This document shows, in pieces, positions 1 through 5,734 of a stretch of DNA of 5,768 nucleotides. The first letter of the stretch is position 1, and every line of letters starts with the position of its first letter. The DNA comes from Methanomassiliicoccaceae archaeon. GTDB taxonomy: Archaea; Thermoplasmatota; Thermoplasmata; Methanomassiliicoccales; UBA472. The notes under the pieces were generated by a model. That model was given only the letters and a program-made list of their open reading frames with translations. It was not told the DNA's origin and ran no database searches. The position numbers and the translations under genes were made by a program. The stretch lies in contig JACXTO010000124.1 of assembly GCA_016919565.1 (NCBI GenBank), positions 1-5,768 of the forward strand. Reading direction: 5' to 3'.

Positions 1-10
1 CCGAATGCTC

Positions 11-115
11 GGGCTCATGGTCTAGTGGTTATGAGATGACCTGGCATCCCCAGGTCGCCTAACAAACAACGCCCTTACACGGCGTAGGTCGCCGGTTCGA
101 ATCCGGCTGAGCCCA
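11..115 (+). tRNA. trnV: tRNA-Val (anticodon UAC), interrupted by a D-arm intron
   Basis: This tRNA decodes valine GUA/GUG codons. The acceptor stem GGGCTCA (11-17) pairs perfectly with TGAGCCC (108-114), and the discriminator is A115; no CCA is encoded. The T arm is GCCGG-TTCGAAT-CCGGC (91-107). The anticodon stem ACGCC (69-73) pairs with GGCGT (81-85) around the loop CTTACAC (74-80), with anticodon TAC at 76-78. The variable loop is AGGTC (86-90). The D stem works only after an insert at 34-65 is removed: G20-T21-C22 then pairs with G33 joined to A66-C67, and A68 becomes position 26. The D loop has the expected A14, G18G19 and A21; positions 13 and 22 are a T-T mismatch. Only 10 bp lie upstream in the window, so no promoter can be judged. 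Confidence 0.94.
34..65 (+). other. Non-canonical 32-nt archaeal tRNA intron in the D arm of tRNA-Val (between positions 23 and 24)
   Basis: The insert folds into a bulge-helix-bulge, the substrate of the archaeal tRNA splicing endonuclease. The 4-bp central helix is GTTA (28-31) with TAAC (60-63). The 5' bulge is TGA (32-34) and the 3' bulge is AAA (64-66). The inner intron hairpin is GACCTGG (38-44) with CCAGGTC (50-56) around a 5-nt loop, and it can extend outward by a T-G wobble, an A-C mismatch and a G-C pair. The outer helix is only two pairs (T26-A68, G27-C67). Cutting after the second base of each bulge gives the intron 34-65 and restores the D stem GTC/GAC. Cutting after the third base gives the same mature tRNA, because both third bases are A. 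The usual intron site at 37/38 is uninterrupted. Confidence 0.86.
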
Positions 116-152
116 CTCATCACACTATCCGGAAGAAGATGGTCTTAATCAA

Positions 153-168
153 ATTTTGACTTTTATTA
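153..168 (+). promoter_or_regulatory. AT-rich patch: possible tRNA-Val terminator and/or TATA box of the CDF gene
   Basis: This patch contains two T4 runs (154-157 and 161-164) and the TATA-like TTTTATTA at 161-168. It lies about 40 bp after the tRNA-Val gene, where a T-run would stop transcription. As a promoter it would start RNA near 190 and give the CDF gene a leader of roughly 85 nt. A second weak candidate is AATAATGA at 233-240, which would give a short leader that includes the ribosome binding site at 264-271. The sequence alone does not decide between these. The rest of the 116-276 spacer shows no gene. Confidence 0.3.
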
Positions 169-276
169 CTGGCTCTGATCTGATGGCGATCGATTCATCC
201 CTCAAGCCATTGTCAGAGGCAATCGAATAGGGAATAATGATTTGAACACCAAGGACGTTGTCCGGAAGAGGATTCT

Positions 277-1227
277 GTGGCGTCGCATGGCGAGTCTACA
301 TTAGCGATCGTCGCGGCCATTATTGGCAATCTGATCATCGCGGTGATAAAATTCATTGCGGCCATCCTCACCGGCTCGTCCGCCATGATCTCCGAGGGGA
401 TCCATTCGGTCGTGGACACGGGGAATGGCCTACTTCTGCTACTGGGCCTGAAGGATGCGCGTAGACCAGCGGACGCCGCACATCCGTTCGGTTATGGCAA
501 ATCGTTGTACTTCTGGACGAACATCGTCGCCATTTCCATATTCGGCATTGGCGGTGGCATGTCGGTATATGAGGGAATAACGTACATCTCTTCCATCACC
601 CCGTCCACCGAATTGGGGGACCCGACGGTGGCTTATGTCGTTCTCGCCATAGCGCTTATGGTCGAGAGCGCATCGTTCTCGATAGCCGTCCGGGCATTCC
701 TTAGGGTGAGGGGGGACATGAAAACCTGGCAGTTCATCAAGCGTTCGAAGGACCCGGCCCTATATGCGGTAGTGTTCGAGGACAGCGCGGCCATCATGGG
801 TCTGATCTTTGCATTCCTGGGCATATTCCTAGGTCACTTGTTCCACAATCCATATATGGACGGCCTAGCATCGATTGCTATCGGTCTCCTGCTGATGAGC
901 GTGGCTTGGTTCCTAGCCTCGCGGACCAAGGGCCTGCTGATGGGCGAAGGCGTCGGCCCCGAGGAGCTGACGGACATCAGACGGCGGGTGGAGTCGGACC
1001 CAGCAGTGGAAAAGGCGGGGAGCATTCTCACCATGTACATGGGCCCTAGGGACCTGATAATAAACATGGGAGTGTGCTTCGTTGCGGGGACAACTGACCG
1101 GCAGATGCACGATTCGATCCATCGCATCGAGACCGACCTCAGCAATGCATACCCTGAGACCAAACGCGTCTACATTGAGGCAGAAACGCTGGCACATGTG
1201 ACGAACGACGCAGATCCCCAGGGATGA
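277..1227 (+). CDS. Cation diffusion facilitator (CDF) family metal/H+ antiporter, ZnT9 (SLC30A9)-like subgroup
   Basis: This is a 316-residue membrane transporter expected to export divalent cations (Zn, Mn, Fe or Co) from the cytoplasm against protons. Six membrane segments are visible at about residues 8-30, 34-57, 78-101, 118-140, 165-188 and 195-215. A soluble cytoplasmic domain of CDF C-terminal type follows (about 222-305). TM2 carries S39-E40-x2-H43-x3-D47-x2-N50, and the following loop has RPAD (63-66) and HPFGYG (69-74), a pattern I associate with the ZnT9-like branch. TM5 has E168-D169 where many CDF proteins have HxxxD, so the metal site may be atypical. The start is GTG at 277, with GGAAGAGG (264-271) five bases upstream; an in-frame TGA at 238-240 blocks a longer start. 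Length is normal for the family. Metal specificity cannot be read from the sequence. Confidence 0.93.
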   Translation: MASHGESTLAIVAAIIGNLIIAVIKFIAAILTGSSAMISEGIHSVVDTGNGLLLLLGLKDARRPADAAHPFGYGKSLYFWTNIVAISIFGIGGGMSVYEGITYISSITPSTELGDPTVAYVVLAIALMVESASFSIAVRAFLRVRGDMKTWQFIKRSKDPALYAVVFEDSAAIMGLIFAFLGIFLGHLFHNPYMDGLASIAIGLLLMSVAWFLASRTKGLLMGEGVGPEELTDIRRRVESDPAVEKAGSILTMYMGPRDLIINMGVCFVAGTTDRQMHDSIHRIETDLSNAYPETKRVYIEAETLAHVTNDADPQG

Positions 1228-1246
1228 TCTTGTTCGACGAAGGGGC

Positions 1247-1254
1247 TTTTTCTT
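1247..1254 (+). terminator. T-rich run after the CDF gene, candidate archaeal terminator
   Basis: The sequence TTTTTCTT begins 19 bp after the CDF stop codon and before the next promoter. Archaeal RNA polymerase commonly terminates at short T-runs without a hairpin. No strong stem-loop is seen next to it. Confidence 0.4.
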
Positions 1255-1302
1255 ACGCCTAGCGGTGACCCTTAAATCGATGGCAAAGCTATTGAAGGTC
1301 GA

Positions 1303-1311
1303 GCTTTTATC
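1303..1311 (+). promoter_or_regulatory. TATA box of the DUF1015 gene, predicting a leaderless mRNA
   Basis: The sequence CTTTTATCC is centred about 25 bp before the ATG at 1332. That is the usual distance from an archaeal TATA box to the transcription start, so the mRNA would begin at or next to the start codon. No convincing Shine-Dalgarno sequence lies just before the ATG, which agrees with leaderless expression and with a promoter separate from that of the CDF gene. Confidence 0.5.
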
Positions 1312-1331
1312 CCCTGATTGGTGCTGGTAAA

Positions 1332-2534
1332 ATGGTAACATTCCTTCCATTCCGTGGATATACACCGCCGCTCGGTTCGGATATCACTCAGAGAGTAGCC
1401 CCGCCATACGACGTCATCAGCGAGCAGGAAAAGCAGAGGTTGCAGTCCCTTCCTGGCAATATCACGCGGATCACTCTGGGCGTGAAGGACGGCAACTATC
1501 ATGCGGCAAGGGAGGAATTGGACGATTGGATCGAGAATGGTATGTTGGTACAATCCAGCAAGGACTGCTTCTATCTCTATCGTCAGACCTTCGTCTTTGA
1601 GGGCAAGGAGAGAACCAGGACCGGGATCATGGGCCGATTGCTGACCGAGCCCTACGAACAGGGAAACATCCTGCCTCATGAGGAGACGTTCTCCAAGGTC
1701 AAAGAGGACCGATTGAACCTCTTGGAGGCGGTGGAGACCCACCTGGAATCGATATTCGGCATCTATGAGGACATGGACCGGGCCATCGCCTCCGCCTTGC
1801 AGCTGCACGCGAAGGAAATGTTCAGTTTCAAGGACGCGAATGGAGTGACGCATTCCTTCCTCGAGGTGAAGGACGAAAAGACCGTGGCATCGATCGTCTC
1901 GATGCTCAAACAGAAGAAGATGCTGATCGCTGATGGCCACCATCGATATGAGACATCGATGCGCTACTCCCAGGAGCACCCGAATGATGAGATGAAGCGC
2001 TACGTCCTCGCAACCTTGGTGGCCTCGGACGACGCTGGCTTGATCGTCGAGCCGACGCATCGCATGATATCGTCGCCGGGGATAACCGCCGACCAGTTGC
2101 TGTCGTACGCGGCCAAGGACTTCGGACTGTGGGAAATGGAGAGCCTCGATCAATTGAAGAGAGCATTGGCCGGCTCGAAGAGGGTCGCATTGGGCCTGGC
2201 CACCGCCGATGGCCGCCTGTTCGTGGCGGAGTACCTCGGAAAGCCTGATCAGAATCCCTTATGGAAGGTCGATGCCTTCGTGTGCGAGAAGGTGCTGCTC
2301 CAGCAGACCCTCAAAGACCTTCTGGACGCGAACGCCACGATCGAGTACGACCACGATGCGAACTCGGTGCTGGAGAAGATGAGGTCCGGCAAGTACACGT
2401 TCGCCGTGATACTGTCCCCTCCCGACCTCGGGCTGATCTGGACGGTTGCAAAGGCGGGGAAGAAGATGCCCAAGAAATCCACCTTCTTCTACCCGAAGAT
2501 CTGGTCCGGATTCGTCGTCTACCGGATGACTTGA
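1332..2534 (+). CDS. DUF1015 family protein, function unknown
   Basis: This is a 400-residue, apparently soluble cytoplasmic protein with no signal peptide or membrane segment. The family is recognised by several blocks: LPFRGY near the N terminus (5-10), VAPPYDVIS (22-30), LPHEETFSKVKEDRLNLLE (114-132), IADGHHRYETSM (199-210), PTHRMI (241-246) and, at the C terminus, MPKKSTFFYPKIWSG (379-393). These are spread over the full length, so the gene looks intact. The D-G-H-H-R block at 201-205 resembles the D-G-H-x-R signature of ParB/sulfiredoxin-fold proteins, which include the archaeal free-serine kinase SerK. That suggests a nucleotide- or phosphate-handling enzyme, but this is inference only. 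ATG 1332 is chosen because family similarity begins at once and a TATA box sits about 25 bp upstream. The gene converges on the channel gene with a 7-bp gap. Confidence 0.9.
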   Translation: MVTFLPFRGYTPPLGSDITQRVAPPYDVISEQEKQRLQSLPGNITRITLGVKDGNYHAAREELDDWIENGMLVQSSKDCFYLYRQTFVFEGKERTRTGIMGRLLTEPYEQGNILPHEETFSKVKEDRLNLLEAVETHLESIFGIYEDMDRAIASALQLHAKEMFSFKDANGVTHSFLEVKDEKTVASIVSMLKQKKMLIADGHHRYETSMRYSQEHPNDEMKRYVLATLVASDDAGLIVEPTHRMISSPGITADQLLSYAAKDFGLWEMESLDQLKRALAGSKRVALGLATADGRLFVAEYLGKPDQNPLWKVDAFVCEKVLLQQTLKDLLDANATIEYDHDANSVLEKMRSGKYTFAVILSPPDLGLIWTVAKAGKKMPKKSTFFYPKIWSGFVVYRMT

Positions 2535-2541
2535 GCGGGGC

Positions 2542-3426
2542 TCACCGCATCGCGCAGGTGGCCTCGACCACGCGCTGCATCTCCATGAACCGGTCGGGGT
2601 TCTTACCGAAGGCGTCCTTGCATTCCTGGCTGTCGAAGTGGTACATCGTACCGTTGAACTCGGCGGTGTACTCCCCAACCCTGGGATCGACCTCGGCCCC
2701 GCATACCGGGTCGATGACCTTCTTCCTCGCCTTGCTCACCATCGTCCTCGCCCCCATCTCATAGCAATGGACGATTTCATCGGCTCCAGCCTTCTTGATC
2801 ACGGTTACGTTCTTCATCTCCTCAACCTCGGAGACGATGAAAATGCTCGGGCTGAGCATCTTGGCAATCATGGCGACGATGATGTTGGAGGTATCCCTCA
2901 GAGTCAGGATCAAGGTCTTGGCATCCTTCACGTTGGCCCGCACCAGCACGTTCTCGTCCCCGGCATCGCCCTGTATGACCGGCACGTGCTTGTCGACCAG
3001 CTCTGCTACCTTGATGGGGTCGGACTCGATGAAGAGGAACTCCTCGCCCTTCTCCTGCAACTGCTCGAATATCCTCTGCCCTACTTTCCCATAGCCGCAG
3101 ATGATGATGTGGTCCTTCATTTTAGTCCTCCTTTCGGGTAAGCCCAGTTCTCGACGTATGCCCTTCGAGACCATCAGATCGAATACCGATTGCAGCGCCG
3201 TGACCGCTGCCGTAACGCCGCCGATCACAATGATGATCACGAGCACCTTGCTGATCGTGGTCGTCGGGACGATATCGCCATAGCCGACGGTGAACATGGT
3301 CACGATGGTGAAATAGAACGCTTCGAACGGATCGTCGATGGTCGGTTCCACCAGGAGGAACCCGATCGTCCCCAGCGCCATCATCGCGGCCAACATGATC
3401 ATAGCGTAGATCAGTCTGCGTCTCAC
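2542..3426 (-). CDS. MthK-like potassium channel: 2-TM pore, RCK (TrkA-N) domain and C-terminal YHS domain
   Basis: This 294-residue protein is a ligand-gated K+ channel subunit of the inner membrane. TM1 is at about residues 5-27, the pore helix at 34-45, the K+ selectivity filter TVGYGD at 46-51, and TM2 at about 58-88 with G69-G70 as a possible gating hinge. A basic linker (90-104) leads to a Rossmann RCK/TrkA-N domain (about 105-235) with G111-x-G113-x2-G116. E200 and E202 line up by eye with the Ca2+ ligands E210 and E212 of MthK; the third ligand, MthK D184, seems not to be kept. In place of an RCK_C lobe the protein ends in a YHS domain (about 238-283): DPVCG with C242, then YHFDSQEC with C269. 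The start is GTG 3426 with GAGGA (3433-3437) six bases upstream; an in-frame TAG blocks a longer form. A second start at M103 is listed separately. Confidence 0.95.
   Translation of the reverse strand: MRRRLIYAMIMLAAMMALGTIGFLLVEPTIDDPFEAFYFTIVTMFTVGYGDIVPTTTISKVLVIIIVIGGVTAAVTALQSVFDLMVSKGIRRELGLPERRTKMKDHIIICGYGKVGQRIFEQLQEKGEEFLFIESDPIKVAELVDKHVPVIQGDAGDENVLVRANVKDAKTLILTLRDTSNIIVAMIAKMLSPSIFIVSEVEEMKNVTVIKKAGADEIVHCYEMGARTMVSKARKKVIDPVCGAEVDPRVGEYTAEFNGTMYHFDSQECKDAFGKNPDRFMEMQRVVEATCAMR
3118..3131 (-). promoter_or_regulatory. Internal Shine-Dalgarno and ATG (Met103) for a separate soluble RCK-YHS protein
   Basis: Within the channel gene, on the minus strand, GGAGG (3131-3127) is followed by six bases and ATG (3120-3118), in frame with the channel. 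The match to the 16S anti-SD is better than at the full-length GTG start. Met103 lies exactly between the TM2/linker region and the first strand of the RCK domain (MKDHIIICGYGKVG). A start here would make a 192-residue cytoplasmic protein of RCK plus YHS. In MthK, an internal Met107 start is known to supply the extra RCK subunits of the octameric gating ring. The GGAGG also forms part of two Arg codons (AGG AGG) in the linker, so chance is possible. Confidence 0.6.
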
Positions 3427-3470
3427 AGCAAGTCCTCGTCGGCGAGCCTGGTCAGTACCTAGCTAGTTGC

Positions 3471-3482
3471 GGTTATTTTAAT
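3471..3482 (-). promoter_or_regulatory. TATA box of the potassium channel gene
   Basis: On the minus strand the sequence reads ATTAAAATAACC. It is centred about 50 bp before the GTG start, so a transcript would begin near 3450 and carry a leader of about 25 nt that includes the GAGGA ribosome binding site (3437-3433). The channel therefore need not depend on read-through from the tRNA-Thr gene, which lies upstream on the same strand. Confidence 0.45.
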
Positions 3483-3521
3483 ATGACTGGGCTGAGGCGA
3501 CATGAGAATGGGAGAAGATGG

Positions 3522-3618
3522 AGCCACTGGAGGGGATCGAACCCTCGACCTACGCCTTACCAAGGCGTCGCTATTTAGAGACGCGTTTGAATGCGCGCTA
3601 CCTCTAAGCCACAGTGGC
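3522..3618 (-). tRNA. trnT: tRNA-Thr (anticodon GGU), interrupted by a D-loop intron
   Basis: This tRNA decodes threonine ACC/ACU codons. On the minus strand the acceptor stem GCCACTG (3618-3612) pairs with CAGTGGC (3529-3523). The discriminator is U73 (complement of 3522), common for archaeal tRNA-Thr, and no CCA is encoded. The T arm is GAGGG-TTCGATC-CCCTC (3546-3530). The anticodon stem ACGCC (3568-3564) pairs with GGCGT (3556-3552) around the loop TTGGTAA, with anticodon GGT at 3561-3559. The variable loop is AGGTC. After removal of 3599-3575 the D arm reads GCTT-AGAGGTA-TAGC, with a 3-bp stem GCT/AGC, the conserved A14, G18G19 and A21, and a T-T mismatch at 13/22. Confidence 0.94.
3575..3599 (-). 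other. Non-canonical 25-nt archaeal tRNA intron in the D loop of tRNA-Thr (between positions 20 and 21)
   Basis: On the minus strand a bulge-helix-bulge is seen. The central helix AGAG (3605-3602, positions 14-18) pairs with CTCT (3580-3577). The 5' bulge is GTA (3601-3599) and the 3' bulge is AAA (3576-3574). The inner hairpin GCGCG (3598-3594) pairs with CGCGT (3585-3581), with one G-T wobble and an 8-nt loop. The outer helix is the D stem itself, GCT with AGC, flanked by a T-T mismatch. Cutting after the second base of each bulge gives this 25-nt intron and restores A21; cutting after the third gives the same product. The usual 37/38 site is uninterrupted. Confidence 0.85.
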
Positions 3619-3644
3619 GTCTTTCCCCTTCAATTCGATGACCC

Positions 3645-3653
3645 TTCATAAAC
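3645..3653 (-). promoter_or_regulatory. TATA box of the tRNA-Thr gene
   Basis: On the minus strand the sequence reads GTTTATGAA, centred about 31 bp before the tRNA 5' end. That fits transcription starting a few bases upstream of the mature 5' end, with RNase P removing the short leader. Confidence 0.5.
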
Positions 3654-3672
3654 CTTTCGTCCTTGCTGGACA

Positions 3673-3687
3673 GGCCGAATATCGGTC
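3673..3687. repeat. Short inverted repeat between the divergent tRNA-Thr and rqcH genes
   Basis: GGCCGA (3673-3678) and TCGGTC (3682-3687) form six pairs, one of them G-T, around the 3-nt centre ATA. The site lies about 20 bp upstream of the tRNA-Thr TATA box and about 70 bp upstream of that of rqcH. It could be an operator, but arms this short also arise by chance. The 173-bp spacer 3619-3791 otherwise holds only promoter signals. Confidence 0.25.
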
Positions 3688-3756
3688 ATCGAGCTAGCTG
3701 GCCCCGATTGAAACACCAGCAAGATGAAAGAGGGCCATCGCATCTGAACGCTCAGC

Positions 3757-3766
3757 AAACCTTATC
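3757..3766 (+). promoter_or_regulatory. Candidate TATA box of rqcH
   Basis: The sequence AAACCTTATC is centred about 29 bp before the rqcH ATG at 3792, so the mRNA would be leaderless or nearly so. A second AT-rich element, TCTTTATCT at 3772-3780, is too close to the start codon to serve. The sequence AAGG at 3781-3784 is a weak ribosome binding site at best. Confidence 0.35.
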
Positions 3767-3791
3767 TTTCCTCTTTATCTAAGGATGCGGG

Positions 3792-5732
3792 ATGAAGAAC
3801 GAGATGACCGCCTTCGACGTGCTGGCGGTAGTGAAGGAGATAACGCCGCTGGTCGGGGGCTACCTGGACAAGGTGTTCCATTGGGACAGCCGGAACCTGC
3901 TCCTGAGGGTGAACATGCCCAACCTCGGCCGCAGGGAGATCGTGCTCCTGGACCTGAAGTGGCTCTATGTCTCCTCGGAGAGACCAGAGACGCCGGAGTT
4001 CCCATCTCAGTTCGCCGTCCACCTGCGCAAGCTCCTCTCCAATGCCCGGATAGAGGGCGTTTCGCAGCAGGAGTTCGACCGGGTCGTGGTCATCGACCTC
4101 ATGAAGGAGAAGGCGTACCGACTGGTCATCGAGCTGTTCGGGGAAGGCAACCTCCTCCTGGTCGCAGAGGGCAAGATAGTGAACTGCCTGATCTCCAAGA
4201 CCTGGAAGTCCAGGGAGGTCAGGCCTGGCGCCGACTATCAGTTCCCGCCGGCGCGCTTCAACCCCAGGACCCAGGACTTCGTCGCGTTCAAGAAGGCCTT
4301 CGCGTCATCCAATTCAGACGTCGTGCGCACCTTGGCGACGAGCGTCAATCTTGGCGGACAGTACGCCGAAGAGGTCTGCCTGCGGGCTTCGATCGAGAAG
4401 GGATCGAAGGCGTCCAAGCTGGACGAGGCCGGAGTAGAGCGATTGTACCAAGGGCTCAGGTCGATCTTGGACGAGATCCCTACGGCGCAGGCGACGGCGG
4501 TCCTCGAGCAGGAGAGCGCCGTCGATGTGACGCCGCTCCCCCTGCATATCCATCAAGATCTGGGAAGGCAGCAGTTCCCCACGTTCTCAGCGGCGCTGCA
4601 GTTCTTCCTCGAGCATCGGAAGGTCGCGGAGAAGGTCGCCCTGGGGAACCCTGAGGTCCAGAGGCTGGAGAGGCAGCTGCAGCAGCAGCGCGATACGGCC
4701 GAGAAGGGGCGCATCGAATCCGAGCGGCTGACCCGGGCGGCGGAGGGGCTCTACACCGCCTACAACGATGTCACCAGCACGCTGGCCGCGATCAAGAGGA
4801 ACGCCGACAAGACCGATTGGGATGAGCTGCGGGGGTTCGCCAGCACCCTGGCGATGGTGGAATCCATCGACCCGCAGCGAAAGAAGGTGAAGGTCAAGCT
4901 GCCGGAAATGACGGTGGACCTTGACTACGCCCGGTCGATCGACGACAATGCCAACGTGCTCTATTCCAAGGCAAAGGAGGCGCGCGAGAAGCAGAACCGC
5001 TCACTCGAGCTGGTGCGCGCCACCGAGGTCAGGATCAATGACCTGAGGGCGAAGGACACCAAGGCGGCGCTGGTGGAGAAGACCACCGTCAAGAAGACCA
5101 AGGAGTTCTGGTTCGAGGCGTATAAATGGTTCATCACCTCCGGCGGCCATCTGGTCGTCGCCGGTAGGGATGTTAGAACGAACGACCAGGTGGTGAAGAA
5201 GCACCTCAAGCTGCCGGACAGGTACGCGCACGCGGACGTCCACGGAGCGCCAAGCGTTGTGATCAAGGACGGATCGACCGCCAGCGAGCAGGAGCTTCGC
5301 GAGGCCTGCATCTTCGCATTGACCCATTCCAAGGCATGGAACGCGGGCGTCCAGGAAGGCAGTGCCTACTGGGTCCTGCCAGACCAGGTGTCCAAGACGC
5401 CGGACGCGGGGGCGTTCGTCCCCAGAGGGGCGTTCATCATCAGAGGCAAGCGCAACTACGAGCATCATATATCGTTGGAGCTGGCGATCGGCGAGATCGA
5501 GCACGAGGGGGCCAGGAAGATCATGTGCGCGCCCCGGACGGCGATCGAGGCGCGATCGAAGCGCTATCTGCTGATAGCGCCGGGGGAAATGGCCAGAAGC
5601 AGGTTCTCCTCCACCCTATCCAAGGAGCTTGGCGTCCCGGAGGAGGAGGTGTCGCGCATCCTGCCGCCGGGCGATGTGAAGATACTTGAGAGCCACGGGC
5701 TGGCCCTCGGCCAACCTGTGATTAAAGAATGA
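3792..5732 (+). CDS. rqcH: RqcH / NFACT family ribosome-associated quality control protein (Rqc2/NEMF homologue)
   Basis: This 646-residue cytoplasmic protein belongs to the family that binds stalled 50S subunits carrying peptidyl-tRNA and, in characterised bacterial and eukaryotic members, directs addition of C-terminal tails (Ala, or Ala/Thr). The NFACT-N domain is at about residues 1-165; EFDRVVVIDL holds D96-R97, matching the DR pair needed for tRNA binding in Bacillus RqcH (D97-R98). A helix-hairpin-helix-like region follows (about 170-235). A long coiled coil (about 275-340 and 385-430) is split by a short segment. The NFACT-R (DUF814) domain is at about 437-555, with FWFEAYKWF (439-447), LVVAGRD (454-460) and HADVHGAPSVV (480-490). 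The C-terminal part extends to 646. Domain order and length are normal for archaeal members, and the MKNEM start fits the family. ATG 3785 is in another frame. Tail-adding activity in Archaea is inferred. Confidence 0.95.
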   Translation: MKNEMTAFDVLAVVKEITPLVGGYLDKVFHWDSRNLLLRVNMPNLGRREIVLLDLKWLYVSSERPETPEFPSQFAVHLRKLLSNARIEGVSQQEFDRVVVIDLMKEKAYRLVIELFGEGNLLLVAEGKIVNCLISKTWKSREVRPGADYQFPPARFNPRTQDFVAFKKAFASSNSDVVRTLATSVNLGGQYAEEVCLRASIEKGSKASKLDEAGVERLYQGLRSILDEIPTAQATAVLEQESAVDVTPLPLHIHQDLGRQQFPTFSAALQFFLEHRKVAEKVALGNPEVQRLERQLQQQRDTAEKGRIESERLTRAAEGLYTAYNDVTSTLAAIKRNADKTDWDELRGFASTLAMVESIDPQRKKVKVKLPEMTVDLDYARSIDDNANVLYSKAKEAREKQNRSLELVRATEVRINDLRAKDTKAALVEKTTVKKTKEFWFEAYKWFITSGGHLVVAGRDVRTNDQVVKKHLKLPDRYAHADVHGAPSVVIKDGSTASEQELREACIFALTHSKAWNAGVQEGSAYWVLPDQVSKTPDAGAFVPRGAFIIRGKRNYEHHISLELAIGEIEHEGARKIMCAPRTAIEARSKRYLLIAPGEMARSRFSSTLSKELGVPEEEVSRILPPGDVKILESHGLALGQPVIKE

Positions 5733-5734
5733 AG

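Noticed and set aside
183..230. 15-codon ORF (MAIDSSLKPLSEAIE) between tRNA-Val and the CDF gene
   Set aside because: It has no ribosome binding site, lies about 20 bp after the nearest TATA-like element, and shows no similarity or conservation evidence.
253..263. Inverted repeat GGAC-GTT-GTCC just upstream of the CDF ribosome binding site, as a metal-regulator operator
   Set aside because: The arms are only 4 bp and do not extend. No known metal-regulator box is matched.
1272..2153. 293-codon open frame on the minus strand opposite the DUF1015 gene
   Set aside because: It lies antisense to a gene with clear family motifs, resembles no protein I know, and is rich in His/Val/Leu as expected for an antisense shadow in a GC-rich gene.
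2535..2541. 7-bp convergent gap between the DUF1015 and channel genes as a regulatory antisense overlap
   Set aside because: Tight convergent spacing is common in compact archaeal genomes and nothing in the sequence points to regulation.
3459..3699. Palindromes CTAGCTAG (3459-3466) and AGCTAGCT (3692-3699) on either side of tRNA-Thr
   Set aside because: Eight-base palindromes are short, the two differ in phase, and neither overlaps a predicted core promoter element.
3522..3791. tRNA-Thr divergent from rqcH, tempting because eukaryotic Rqc2 uses Ala and Thr tRNAs
   Set aside because: tRNA genes are scattered widely and there is no evidence for a functional link. Adjacency is most likely chance.
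3785..4654. 289-codon frame starting 7 bp before the rqcH ATG
   Set aside because: It overlaps rqcH in another frame, is low-complexity Arg/Gly/Pro-rich, and shows no motif. All family features are in the 3792 frame.
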